Shown piece by piece: positions 35,022 through 43,873 of a stretch of DNA of 64,000 nt. This stretch comes from Lachnoclostridium sp. An196. Lineage in GTDB: Bacteria > Bacillota > Clostridia > Lachnospirales > Lachnospiraceae. A model generated the notes under the pieces. It saw only the letters and a list, made by a program, of their open reading frames with translations. It searched no databases and was not told the DNA's origin. The stretch is taken from the NCBI RefSeq assembly GCF_002160135.1, contig NZ_NFJZ01000005.1, positions 62,001 to 126,000 on the forward strand, given 5' to 3'. How positions within the stretch are numbered: position 1 is the stretch's first letter; each line of letters opens with the position of its first letter. The position numbers and the translations under genes were made by a program.

Positions 35022-36740
35022 TTATGACTCTTCCATAAACTGAGTAATCCTGAAGATAACGAACTCAGCAGGGCGGCTGGGCGCCACGCCGATCTCGCAG
35101 ATCAGACGGCCGTTCAGGATATCGTTCTGGGACATGGTATCTCTGCCGATATTAACGAAGAAGGCCTGATCTTCCGTAGTTCCTACCAGAGCTCCGTTTC
35201 TCCACATGTCGCGCAGGAATGCGCGGATCGTTCTTCCGACTCTCGCCCACAGCATTTCGTCATTCGGCTCAAACACCGCCCAGTTGGTCTGGGATTTGAT
35301 GCTCTCTTCCAGATAGATGAAGAGACGGCGTACGTTGACATATTTCCACAGGCTGTTGCTGGAGCAGGTTCTTGCGCCCCATACACGGATTCCCTGTCCG
35401 GGAAGCGCGCGGATCAGGTTTACGCCCGCCGGATTCAGGATGTCCTGCTCTGCCTTGTTGTACAGGCAGGAAAGTCCGATGCAGTTATATACCACTTCAT
35501 TTGCCGGAGCTTTATGTACTCCGCGCTCATTGTCTGTTCTCGCGTAGATACCGCAGACAGCTCCCGAAGGCGGAATGTATGCCGGTTTCTTGTTCAGCGC
35601 GTCATAGATCTGAATCCACGGATGATACATTGCCGCGTAATCGGAATCGATCTTTTCCCTGTGCGCCAGCACATCCTGTGGTTTCACCAGCTCCTGCGGC
35701 ACATCCAGGACCGCGAAGCTTGCGCCGGTATTGGCGCAGTGCGCAACCAGGGCCAGCTGTACTGCAGGACTCGTCACACCCGGGATCGCCATGATGCTCA
35801 CATTATTCAGCTCTTTGAACGCTGCCAGTCCGGTTCTCTTGCCGGGACCTCCGTCCACGCCCATGAACACATCGTCGGTGATGCCTTTCTTTCCTCCGTC
35901 AGAACCGCCTGCCAGGAAGACCACTGCCTTCTCCGGATCCGCGGCCGCCGTAAATACAGACAGAGGATTCACCGCGTCTTTTGTCTCGCCGGCGGTCACA
36001 TCCACCAGTTCGGATTTCGCCATTACCTTTGCAATATAGGATGCGGAAGACACGTTCAGGGAAACGCCTTCATACAGCTCCACCGCATCTCTGTAGGTTA
36101 CTTCCACATTCATCTCGCATACAGAGATTGTTTTCTTCGGAACCGGATTCTTGTCTACCAGGTCTTCCTTCACCGGCACAGCCAGAGTGATGGTATTGCC
36201 CTGTGCCATGGCGATCTTGTTATAGCCGGTCACCTTTCCGTTGTTGCGGATCACGATCGTATCGCCTTCTGCAAATGCGGAACCATTTGCCACCGTATAA
36301 ACCTTGCCTGTGGCGTCATCGCCGGTTGCCTCCAGGACCGCCGTCTTGCCCTTGGGCGCCGCCACTGCGGTCACTTTGATCTCGTTGCCCCATTTTCCGG
36401 GATTCTTTGCAGCGATCGTGATGCCGTTCGCTGATACGGACGCCGCAGTCGCATCGGACGCCACGGTACGCATTACGTAGCAGCGGGATCCTCCGTTCGC
36501 GAAGAACTGCTCTACCGCGTAAGCCAGATAACGATATTCTCCGTAGGTGCTCTCCGGCAGATATCCGCCGAATTTCCGGTTGAAATCCGCGAAACTGGTC
36601 ACGAATTCCGGCGTACCTACTGTCTTTCCTTTTTCCGCCATACCGATAAATCCTGCGGTACTGGTACTCACACCCTCCATCGGTCTCATGCCGGACTCAA
36701 ATTCCTCTACGTATACTCCTGGGGATAAATATTCTGCCAT
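35022..36740 (-). CDS. Contractile tail sheath protein
   Basis: A 572-residue sheath protein; there is only one sheath gene in the window. The N-terminus YLSPGVYVEEFESGMRPMEG and the C-terminal VNVRRLFIYLEESIKSQTNW and TMSQNDILNGRLICEIGVAP are diagnostic. Sheath subunits polymerise around the tube and contract to drive it out. A beta-rich insertion spans about residues 90-240, the variable surface domain of sheath proteins. The ATG is supported by homologous N-termini, although the only strong Shine-Dalgarno sequence lies 38 bases away. Confidence 0.97.
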   Translation of the reverse strand: MAEYLSPGVYVEEFESGMRPMEGVSTSTAGFIGMAEKGKTVGTPEFVTSFADFNRKFGGYLPESTYGEYRYLAYAVEQFFANGGSRCYVMRTVASDATAASVSANGITIAAKNPGKWGNEIKVTAVAAPKGKTAVLEATGDDATGKVYTVANGSAFAEGDTIVIRNNGKVTGYNKIAMAQGNTITLAVPVKEDLVDKNPVPKKTISVCEMNVEVTYRDAVELYEGVSLNVSSASYIAKVMAKSELVDVTAGETKDAVNPLSVFTAAADPEKAVVFLAGGSDGGKKGITDDVFMGVDGGPGKRTGLAAFKELNNVSIMAIPGVTSPAVQLALVAHCANTGASFAVLDVPQELVKPQDVLAHREKIDSDYAAMYHPWIQIYDALNKKPAYIPPSGAVCGIYARTDNERGVHKAPANEVVYNCIGLSCLYNKAEQDILNPAGVNLIRALPGQGIRVWGARTCSSNSLWKYVNVRRLFIYLEESIKSQTNWAVFEPNDEMLWARVGRTIRAFLRDMWRNGALVGTTEDQAFFVNIGRDTMSQNDILNGRLICEIGVAPSRPAEFVIFRITQFMEES

Positions 36741-36756
36741 GTTTTTGTTTGGTTTT

Positions 36757-36786
36757 GAAGCGTATGCTTCTCACCCATCCTCCTTT
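36757..36786 (-). promoter_or_regulatory. Remote Shine-Dalgarno and small hairpin before the sheath start
   Basis: AAAGGAGG lies at 36779-36786 but the sheath ATG is at 36738-36740, 38 bases away. Between them GAAGC (36757-36761) and GCTTC (36766-36770) can form a 5-base-pair hairpin, followed by an A/C-rich unstructured leader. A GTG four bases after the Shine-Dalgarno opens a 25-codon frame that ends inside the sheath gene in another frame. Coupled or leader-controlled translation is possible. Confidence 0.4.
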
Positions 36787-36813
36787 CCATTTGGTTGACA
36801 TTTTTATTCTACA

Positions 36814-37206
36814 CTATGGCACCATAGTTGTAGTCGCGGGTCCCGGTGATACGACCTGTATCACACCGGCCCAGTTACACATGCATTTACACGTGTTGTT
36901 TACTGCAGGTTTTCCTCCCACCAGTACGGTTGGAGAGCCTGGTGCCCAGGGCGCGGCAATCACCGGTATGCATGGCATCGGGGTCAGTACTCCGAGAGCT
37001 GCTGCGGTTGCGGCTGCCACCTGCGGATTTGCCAGGGAAGTGCACATTCCAAACGGCATGATGTTTACCATGGGCACATTGTCCATGATGCAGGCAGCAG
37101 GCATATTGCTGCACAAAACCTTTCCGGCCGGAAGTACATTCAGCGCAGACGGCGCCATTCCAAAACTGCACATGAGCTGCGCTCCCGACGTTACAATGAT
37201 AGACAC
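36814..37206 (-). CDS. PAAR-like tip protein (DUF4280 type)
   Basis: A 130-residue protein of the DUF4280/PAAR-like group. Its hydrophobic, Pro/Met/Cys-rich segments include GAQLMCSFGMAPSALNVLP, PCIPVIAAPWAPGSPTVLVG and NNTCKCMCNWAGVIQVVSPG. It would cap the spike as a sharpened tip. The start is GTG with GAGGAGG six bases upstream. It sits just upstream of the sheath gene, 8 kb from the spike gene it should dock on. Confidence 0.85.
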   Translation of the reverse strand: MSIIVTSGAQLMCSFGMAPSALNVLPAGKVLCSNMPAACIMDNVPMVNIMPFGMCTSLANPQVAAATAAALGVLTPMPCIPVIAAPWAPGSPTVLVGGKPAVNNTCKCMCNWAGVIQVVSPGPATTTMVP

Positions 37207-37224
37207 GTTTGACCTCCTCTCGTT

Positions 37225-37926
37225 CTAAGATGGTAATATATGTTGAAGTATTCTTACTTCCCCTATGATATTTTCCTCCCCTGCATCCACAGGGATAGAA
37301 TATGCTCCGTTTCTGTCCGTTACGGAACGGTAGACCCGTATCAGCGGTGTCCCGGGGCTGACCTCATCCGGCAGCCTGACTATCGGTTCGATCCGATATT
37401 CATTAATCCCTCGCTTTTCACCAAGTACAAACAGAGCATCCTCTCCTTTACTGTTCAGTGAAAAGACTTTTCCGGTCAGCTTTTCTCTGGTAAATCCCTG
37501 GAACCAGACCCAATGCTCTCCTTCAATATTCCGGTATTCCCGAAAAGCAAGACCTGTGGGGCTGTTCTTCTCTGCGTACACTTCTGCCGGAAACGCAGCC
37601 GGTTCACTGATAATCCCCGTCAGCCAGCCGCGCGATCTGGAATATTCTCCCCCGGGACATTCATACATTCTTACATCGGCCACCGGTTCTTCCGGATCCA
37701 GAAGCTCACTCTCTATCATTACATTGCAGGAGTGATAACCGCCGCCTTCAATCCGGATTCTGCTCTTCTTTTCCTGCGGTTCCAGGAAAATATAAAGCCC
37801 CTCATCCTTTTCTACCGGATGAACCACTCTGCCGCCGGAAAAAAACAGGAATTTTCTTCCCCTGATGCACTGTCCGGAAAAATCATCCACCAGCCTTAAA
37901 GCAAACGCGATCTTCAGGCGAATCAT
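37225..37926 (-). CDS. CIS-locus protein of unknown function (233 residues)
   Basis: A beta-rich, soluble 233-residue protein with no signal peptide or membrane segment. The N-terminal half (FALRLVDDFSGQCIRGRKFL, RIRIEGGGYHSCNVMIESE) looks like a small Ig/transthyretin-like sandwich; the end (PLIRVYRSVTDRNGAYSIPV) has the pattern of a carboxypeptidase-regulatory-like domain. Its ATG overlaps the cap gene's stop (ATGA), so the two are translationally linked. It lies between the cap and PAAR genes. I recognise no named family; a cap- or tip-associated part is inferred from context only. Confidence 0.65.
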   Translation of the reverse strand: MIRLKIAFALRLVDDFSGQCIRGRKFLFFSGGRVVHPVEKDEGLYIFLEPQEKKSRIRIEGGGYHSCNVMIESELLDPEEPVADVRMYECPGGEYSRSRGWLTGIISEPAAFPAEVYAEKNSPTGLAFREYRNIEGEHWVWFQGFTREKLTGKVFSLNSKGEDALFVLGEKRGINEYRIEPIVRLPDEVSPGTPLIRVYRSVTDRNGAYSIPVDAGEENIIGEVRILQHILPS

Positions 37927-38507
37927 CCCCGCCTCCCGTCCGCGGCGCGTTCCTGTGTTATATCAAAATCAGCCGCCACCACACGCTTGAAGCTGCGGAT
38001 ACGCCTCGAAGACAGAAGCACCGGCGCCACACTAAAATAAACTCCCAACTGATACGGAAGAGACAATACAGACCAGATCTTCGTCTTCTCTTCAAAACTG
38101 AGCGGCAGCAGCGTGATGGACGAAGCAGCCTCGTCTTCGTCCGCTGTCCCATACAAAATGGAATGATCCATCAGGACCTGCATGGACCGGCCCAGAATTC
38201 TCTGTTCATTTTCCGCGTTGGACATCAGCTGCGATCTGGTATTGATGTAGAGCGCAAAAAAGAGATTCAAAGGTTTCGGCGGATACTGCGCCTGATTCCC
38301 TTTCATGCGGACCAGATCCAACTGCTGATATTCTCTCAGCTCCTGGATATCGTACAGATACAATCCCAGCTGGAAATCCGCATTTTTATCCGTAGGCGCC
38401 GCCAGCGTGATGGACTCCTGCGACTGAATGAGCTCCGGACAAATATTTTCCCGCAGAAGTTTCAACACTTCGTTGCTTACGTCTGAGATGATGGAAAAAT
38501 CTGCCAT
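37923..38507 (-). CDS. CIS cap/sheath terminator protein (DUF4255, Pvc16/Afp16-like)
   Basis: A 194-residue protein matching DUF4255. The features are ISDVSNEVLKLLRENICPEL at the N-terminus, NADFQLGLYLYDIQELREYQ, and YPPKPLNLFFALYINTRSQL with the PPLxL-like motif. Pvc16/Afp16 forms the ring closing the distal end of the tube and sheath. The ATG is preceded by GGGGGTAGATAGGA. It is the first clear structural gene after the membrane module. Confidence 0.9.
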   Translation of the reverse strand: MADFSIISDVSNEVLKLLRENICPELIQSQESITLAAPTDKNADFQLGLYLYDIQELREYQQLDLVRMKGNQAQYPPKPLNLFFALYINTRSQLMSNAENEQRILGRSMQVLMDHSILYGTADEDEAASSITLLPLSFEEKTKIWSVLSLPYQLGVYFSVAPVLLSSRRIRSFKRVVAADFDITQERAADGRRG

Positions 38508-38525
38508 TCCTATCTACCCCCTCTC

Positions 38526-40226
38526 TTAATAGTTTTCTACCGTGACAAACTTCAGCTCGTTCGGAGTATCCATCTGATAACACAGACGGTATCTCACTCC
38601 GTCCAGATCATATACCTCTTCATAGATCGCATTCGCCAGATTGATTCCGCTGACCTGCAGATAAGTCCGATTCAAAGTCGTCACTTCATAGTTGATGCTG
38701 CTGAATGCAGTAGGTTCTGTCAGACGGATTCTCTCAATCACCACGCATTCCTGCAGAGATGCCGCCCCGTTCTCCGGGGTCATCTCATACTCTTCCAGGA
38801 AACTCACATCTGTATCCGCCTGATAGGTCGTTACTCCCGTGATGGTGACTGCGCTCTTGTCCAGATCCGCCTCTCTCTGCCATTCATCTGTCGCCAGATA
38901 GTAGTAAATATGATATATATTATCCACCGGAAGATTTTCCAGTTCCTCCGCTTCTTCAGCTGTCATTCCATCCATGGACTGACGCAGTTCTTCCAGCGCA
39001 CCGGCCACGGCGTCTTCTTCCGACGCATCCGTTTCTTCCTCTGTTGGATCCAGCTGACTGTCCTCCGTTTCCGGCAGGGTATCTCCCTCCTCATCCGGCA
39101 TATACCAGACTCCGCTGCCGGAAGTCGCCTCCTCACTGATACGCAGTTCCACCAGGCAGTCTGTCTTCAGAATCACCTGCGCGGTTTCAAACAGAAAACT
39201 GGTACCGCCGTCGCTGAAATAAACCACCGGCGTTTCCTGGAACATAGCCTCCGCGTCTTCCAGTGTCATGCCAAGCAGGGCTTCGTAGTGGATCTCATCC
39301 CTGGCGAAAGGACCCGAAAAAAGTGTTCTGCCTGCCGAAGAATACAAAGTTCCCTGCCCCTGGGCGCGTCCCATATAGAACTCCCCCTCGTAACGTTTGA
39401 TGCCGCTGTCGTAATAACTTACGCCCGATCCGTGATAGAGTCCGCTCTGGAAGCTGCCTTCATAGATCATGACTCCGTCCTCATTGTAGAGAACTCCCTC
39501 TCCGGAAAACACGCCGTTTTCAAAGTTTCCTTCATACTGGATGCTGCCGTCCTGGTAATACAGAATACCTGCGCCGGAGAAATTATTGTCCTGAAACTCT
39601 CCTGTATATTGAACAGATCCGCTGGAATAATACAGTGTTCCGTTGCCTTCGAATTTATTATTCGCGAAAGCCCCCTCATAGATCAGGACACCGTCCTGGT
39701 TCCAGAGCGTTCCGTTGCCGGTGCATACGCCTGCCGAGATATCCCCGGTATACACCACCTCTCCATTGGCCGCCCGGATATTCGCTTTTCCGCTGTATTC
39801 TCCCAGATCCATATCGTCATAGTCGTAATACACGGAGGTGATCAGGTTCTCTGTGGTAGTAGTATCTTCCACAGCAGGTGCGAGCCATCCGAAATAGAGG
39901 AATACAGCCGCGCAGGCACACAAGATTACAATAAAAACCAGTGTCTTGGAGATCCAGAACCGCCCGACTGTATAATAATCCTCGGGAGATTTTGCCTCCG
40001 CGCTCATGATCTTGCGGACCTTCTTCGTGATAGGCGCCATCAGTTTCGCAGTGATCATATTCACATTGAAGAACTGACCGACTCTCCTCATGATCCTGCG
40101 GAACGGGCTCGTCACCGCAGTACGCATTCTGGAGAAAGCACTTCCCACCAGGTTAAAGGCGAAAGAACCCTTTACGCCCCGAAAAAGGCTTCTTATGATA
40201 TTTCCCAAAAAACCAAAAGGATTCAT
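38526..40226 (-). CDS. Membrane-anchored MORN-repeat protein
   Basis: A 566-residue protein. Residues 1-93 are basic with short amphipathic helices; one membrane segment (about 94-117, TLVFIVILCACAAVFLYFGW) follows. From about residue 155 to 325 there are six or seven MORN repeats of about 24 residues: units such as YEGAFANNKFEGNGTLYY and YEGNFENGVFSGEGVLYN. After an acidic spacer (about 385-430) comes a beta-rich end. Positive residues before the membrane segment suggest the repeats face outside the cell. MORN repeats bind lipid or proteins. It lies between the cyclase-like and cap genes and may anchor the CIS; that is inference. Confidence 0.8.
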   Translation of the reverse strand: MNPFGFLGNIIRSLFRGVKGSFAFNLVGSAFSRMRTAVTSPFRRIMRRVGQFFNVNMITAKLMAPITKKVRKIMSAEAKSPEDYYTVGRFWISKTLVFIVILCACAAVFLYFGWLAPAVEDTTTTENLITSVYYDYDDMDLGEYSGKANIRAANGEVVYTGDISAGVCTGNGTLWNQDGVLIYEGAFANNKFEGNGTLYYSSGSVQYTGEFQDNNFSGAGILYYQDGSIQYEGNFENGVFSGEGVLYNEDGVMIYEGSFQSGLYHGSGVSYYDSGIKRYEGEFYMGRAQGQGTLYSSAGRTLFSGPFARDEIHYEALLGMTLEDAEAMFQETPVVYFSDGGTSFLFETAQVILKTDCLVELRISEEATSGSGVWYMPDEEGDTLPETEDSQLDPTEEETDASEEDAVAGALEELRQSMDGMTAEEAEELENLPVDNIYHIYYYLATDEWQREADLDKSAVTITGVTTYQADTDVSFLEEYEMTPENGAASLQECVVIERIRLTEPTAFSSINYEVTTLNRTYLQVSGINLANAIYEEVYDLDGVRYRLCYQMDTPNELKFVTVENY

Positions 40227-40251
40227 CTTGCTGATTCCCCCAACCGGTTAC

Positions 40252-42924
40252 TTATTTTCTGTTCTGAAGCGCCTCGCAACGGAAGATGTAATATCTGGCC
40301 GCCATATCCTGCTGATTCTCTCTCAGCACCATGGCGAACATGTTTTTCGCTTCGTAGTAATATTCCTTTTCATAAAGATCCATGGCTTTATCAAAGACAT
40401 GCTGTGTCTGTCTCATCAGCCGGATCTGATCCGCGCTCCGGTCATCATAAATATCGTACAACCCCACATCCAGCTCTTCCGCCGTCAGATGACCAATGTA
40501 ACGATGCGCGTAAGAATCTATGCCTGCCGCGTTCCGATAGGCAGCCGCCGTCATCAGGAAACGGCTTCCCATCTGGCGGAGAAACTCTCCATGAGAAAGA
40601 AGGTTCTCAAATTCCGGCGCCAGCACTACCGGTATGTAACGTTCCTCGTCTCCGCAGATACCGAAATATACATCGGTCTGATCCAGAACGAAGACAGTAT
40701 TCAGCTGCTCTTCCTCTCCATACAGCTTATTGTCGGCGTCGATCCTGGCAAGTACCGTCAGGGCAGTCACAATGGCTGACTCCACGCCGTTCTGGCAGAT
40801 CAGCATCATGCTCTGCAGATTGGCGTCGTCTACGATGGAGATAATGCCGCTCTGCTGGCCGAACCGGTTTACCGTATTGAAGAAACGGTTCACGAGCTTT
40901 TCGGTACGTTCCAGATCCGTGGTGTCTTCCAGATAAAGCCGGACATTCAGCACTGCGAAATCTCCCCGCACATTGCTTCCCAGCGTCAGGGACCCCAGAT
41001 TGTTCTGTCCCAGACGGCTGATAATACTGGGGGGAACAAATCGGTAATAGGTCTCGCTCAACCGCTGCAGATTCAGGATCTGTACGTCAATATCGTCCGC
41101 CATCTTGTTGAACACCTGGGCGATGCCCGTCAGCTCGTCCTCCGATGCCATATGGATCCGGATGCTGCGATCTCCGTCGGCAAAAAGCTGCATGTTTCTC
41201 TTGATCTCCCCTATAGGGAACAGAATCTGATAGAAAAGTATCAGCAGCACCACCATGACAATGATCAGGAACGCCACACACACGATGACGAAATCTTTCA
41301 CAAAAGTGGATGTATAACTGGTGATATTCGACGTGTAAACGCCGCTCTCCAACAGATATACCGTGTCGCCGGACAGACCGCCCACGGGCGTGATGCACAC
41401 CAGCCGTTCTCCCAGCTGATCCCGGATCGTCCCTGTCACTTCCTCGCCGGTCAGGGCCGCCTGCCGGTACAGATCCTCAATCCCTGTATTCATCAGGATA
41501 TCGAAGGGATAGAAACAGGGGCTGCCTGCGTCCACTCCGATATACAGCTCGCCGTTTTCATAATAGATAACCCGGCTGTACAGATCTCTGGTGGCCAGCT
41601 GCTGACTCAGATAGGTATACGCCTCTCCGGAATAATCATAAGGATATTCGATCTCGTTAAACGACTCCTGCCCAAACAGCGCCGACAGCATGTTGCCTTC
41701 ATCCACCGCCTGCTTGACGAAGTTATCCTCGATCGCTCCCCGGTAATATTGATAAGAGATCATCCCGAACAGCGCCATGGTCAGGACCAGAAGCGGTATT
41801 GTCGCGCTGACCAGACGCTCCATGATCGTATGCCCCCCGCGGATGCTGACCGCAAAGAGCGCCAGAAGACCGATCAGGATCTCGCCTGCCGCCGCAAAGA
41901 GAAACCAGTTTCCAAGGAAATTCCCCGCCACAAAGACCCAGCCATATTTCACGGCCCGGATCACATGCATCGAACCTTCCTGAGATACCAGGATCTGGAA
42001 GGATCCGCTCTGGGAATCCTTTACCAGGGCCGAAAAAGTATTCAGATTGGACATGGACATAGCCACCACATCTCTGGGCGTATAGAGACTGGAGCCCGAA
42101 AAAGGACTGCTTCCGCTTAAAACCGTCTCTTCCTCGCCGTTTTCCAGATTCAGCCGGGACACATTTCCTGTCTCATGCTCCTGGAAATAGATATATCCGC
42201 TCTCCGCATACGCGATCCAGGTAGGATACATGAGTGTCTCCAGTGTTCTGGCCGGATATACTTCCTGCACGTTTTCTTCATCTGCCCGGTAGATCTTTCC
42301 CGAATCAGAGATATAGACCAGATCAGTGCTGTTGGCCATGGCCTTATAGATCCCTTCGCCTGCAGCCAGCGGATACGTCCGGGTATTCCGCAATGACAGC
42401 GTGTCTTCCAACACGGTGCCGAACTCATAGCTCTCACGGACCGCTTCTGTCTCATACTCGTCCACCGCGATCAGTGTAATCGTATCGCCGGACGCGTTGA
42501 CCCATCCGTATTCATACCCTTCCTCGCCGGTCAATTCAAATACCTTCTGCGTTTTTCCCCGGAATCCGCCGAAGTCCACTACCATCAGTTCCTGTCCCTG
42601 CAGAGTCCCGTCATAGCGGTTCACACGATTTCTAAGCACATATGTATATCTGCCGCCGGAGGCGACACCTTTGATATTGTACATGGAGTCTCCGCTCTCC
42701 GTACGGAAACGGACCGATTTGTCCGCGCTGCCGTTCCTGCCCACATGGGCAATCACCGTCTGATCGCCATCGTACCAGCTCAGGATTGTATATCCGTCCT
42801 CCGCCGTACTGAATGCCAGAAGAGAATCCAGGGGCACGGTACTGTCCTGTATACTCCGGTATCCCGCAATGATCCCGGCAATCACCAGCACTGCCAGCAT
42901 GATTCTTCTCAATACCTTGCTCAT
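40252..42924 (-). CDS. Multi-pass membrane sensor with HAMP and degenerate class III cyclase domain
   Basis: An 890-residue protein. A first membrane segment (about 8-24) leads into a 300-residue beta-propeller-like outer region. Two more membrane segments (about 345-365 and 375-398) flank a cytosolic loop, then comes a second outer domain of CACHE type (about 400-540) and a last membrane segment. A HAMP helix (FPIGEIKRNMQLFADGDRSI, about 570) follows. Next is a cyclase-like domain starting RFVPPSIISRLGQNNLG, and a TPR-like tail (YEKEYYYEAKNMFAMVLREN). The metal-binding aspartates of class III cyclases are not in their usual context (FAVLNVRLYLEDT), so it may sense or bind nucleotide without making it. 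Confidence 0.75.
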   Translation of the reverse strand: MSKVLRRIMLAVLVIAGIIAGYRSIQDSTVPLDSLLAFSTAEDGYTILSWYDGDQTVIAHVGRNGSADKSVRFRTESGDSMYNIKGVASGGRYTYVLRNRVNRYDGTLQGQELMVVDFGGFRGKTQKVFELTGEEGYEYGWVNASGDTITLIAVDEYETEAVRESYEFGTVLEDTLSLRNTRTYPLAAGEGIYKAMANSTDLVYISDSGKIYRADEENVQEVYPARTLETLMYPTWIAYAESGYIYFQEHETGNVSRLNLENGEEETVLSGSSPFSGSSLYTPRDVVAMSMSNLNTFSALVKDSQSGSFQILVSQEGSMHVIRAVKYGWVFVAGNFLGNWFLFAAAGEILIGLLALFAVSIRGGHTIMERLVSATIPLLVLTMALFGMISYQYYRGAIEDNFVKQAVDEGNMLSALFGQESFNEIEYPYDYSGEAYTYLSQQLATRDLYSRVIYYENGELYIGVDAGSPCFYPFDILMNTGIEDLYRQAALTGEEVTGTIRDQLGERLVCITPVGGLSGDTVYLLESGVYTSNITSYTSTFVKDFVIVCVAFLIIVMVVLLILFYQILFPIGEIKRNMQLFADGDRSIRIHMASEDELTGIAQVFNKMADDIDVQILNLQRLSETYYRFVPPSIISRLGQNNLGSLTLGSNVRGDFAVLNVRLYLEDTTDLERTEKLVNRFFNTVNRFGQQSGIISIVDDANLQSMMLICQNGVESAIVTALTVLARIDADNKLYGEEEQLNTVFVLDQTDVYFGICGDEERYIPVVLAPEFENLLSHGEFLRQMGSRFLMTAAAYRNAAGIDSYAHRYIGHLTAEELDVGLYDIYDDRSADQIRLMRQTQHVFDKAMDLYEKEYYYEAKNMFAMVLRENQQDMAARYYIFRCEALQNRK

Positions 42925-42949
42925 TAATCTATGCCCTCACTTTTTCGGA

Positions 42950-43840
42950 TTATTCTTCATTGCCCAGATAGACATTTCCTATGTATTCGATCCCGTTATA
43001 ACTGACATTGTTCTCATATGCCCTGTGGGCTCTTGCGCGCGTATAGATCTGGACGCCCGCGTAGATCAAAGTCACCGTCACCAGCACTGTCATAAACGCA
43101 GTCATGGAATTACGGAACAGAAATCCTTTTGCCCGACGGAAATGACTCCGTATCCACCAGAGGATCCCCCTCATTTCCACAGGTTTGTCCGCCATGCTGC
43201 GGATTGTGGAGATGATATGGCCCAGGGAAGGGAATCCTGTCGTCTGCATCTTCAGCCAGAACACGCGTAAATCATCCGGGTAGCTTTCCGGCGATTCATA
43301 TCTTCCCTTATAGTTCAGCTCCAGGATCCCAAAGATTGTCCCCGCCGCTTTTCTCAACCAGGCGCCCTCCTCGATCCCGGGATTCAGTTCCGCAAAGTCC
43401 AGGAAGTAATTAAACTGAATATCTCCGTCCCTCGTCACATTGATATTTCTTTCATCCAGCAGGAGCATACCCAGATCCGGGTCCGCTCCGCACTCCGCAC
43501 AGGCGGCCGCCAGGTTCAGCGCCGCTCTCTTACAGTCCGTGAACTCTGCCAGATATACGCCGCCCAACAGGGACAGCAGATTCTCATGGTAGTATCGAAA
43601 GACCAGATTCAGCCGGCTCTCATAGACAAAGGACCCGATAAAATCCCGGTTGGAGAAAAACATCCGGTCGGTATTCAGTTTTTCTGCCATAATCTTGCGG
43701 CATCCGGTGTCCCGGATGGAGATCATGGTGTAAAATACGCCGGTGTCCTTCAGAAGGTCCGTGCAGACATAGATATCGTTCACCTCGTTCTGCAGAACCG
43801 TCCGGACTATCTCCAGCTCCATATTCAATGCAGGAAACAT
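42950..43840 (-). CDS. Single-pass membrane protein with kinase-like N-terminal domain
   Basis: A roughly 296-residue protein. The N-terminal 215 residues are soluble and contain LLLDERNINVTRDGDIQFNY followed by FLDFAELNPG, laid out like the catalytic-loop and DFG area of a protein kinase but without the expected HxD lysine and asparagine set. A basic stretch and one membrane segment (about 245-268, FMTVLVTVTLIYAGVQIY) precede a 25-residue outer tail. This layout resembles EssB/YukC, the pseudokinase anchor of type VII secretion, but similarity is only architectural. A GTG nine bases upstream is an alternative start. Confidence 0.6.
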   Translation of the reverse strand: MFPALNMELEIVRTVLQNEVNDIYVCTDLLKDTGVFYTMISIRDTGCRKIMAEKLNTDRMFFSNRDFIGSFVYESRLNLVFRYYHENLLSLLGGVYLAEFTDCKRAALNLAAACAECGADPDLGMLLLDERNINVTRDGDIQFNYFLDFAELNPGIEEGAWLRKAAGTIFGILELNYKGRYESPESYPDDLRVFWLKMQTTGFPSLGHIISTIRSMADKPVEMRGILWWIRSHFRRAKGFLFRNSMTAFMTVLVTVTLIYAGVQIYTRARAHRAYENNVSYNGIEYIGNVYLGNEE

Positions 43841-43873
43841 GGGTCCCACCCGCTTTCATTCACATTCTAAAAA

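Noticed and set aside
36814-36827. Small palindrome at the end of the PAAR-like gene as a terminator
   Set aside because: The stem is only six pairs with a two-base loop, overlaps the stop codon and has no T tract on the transcribed side.
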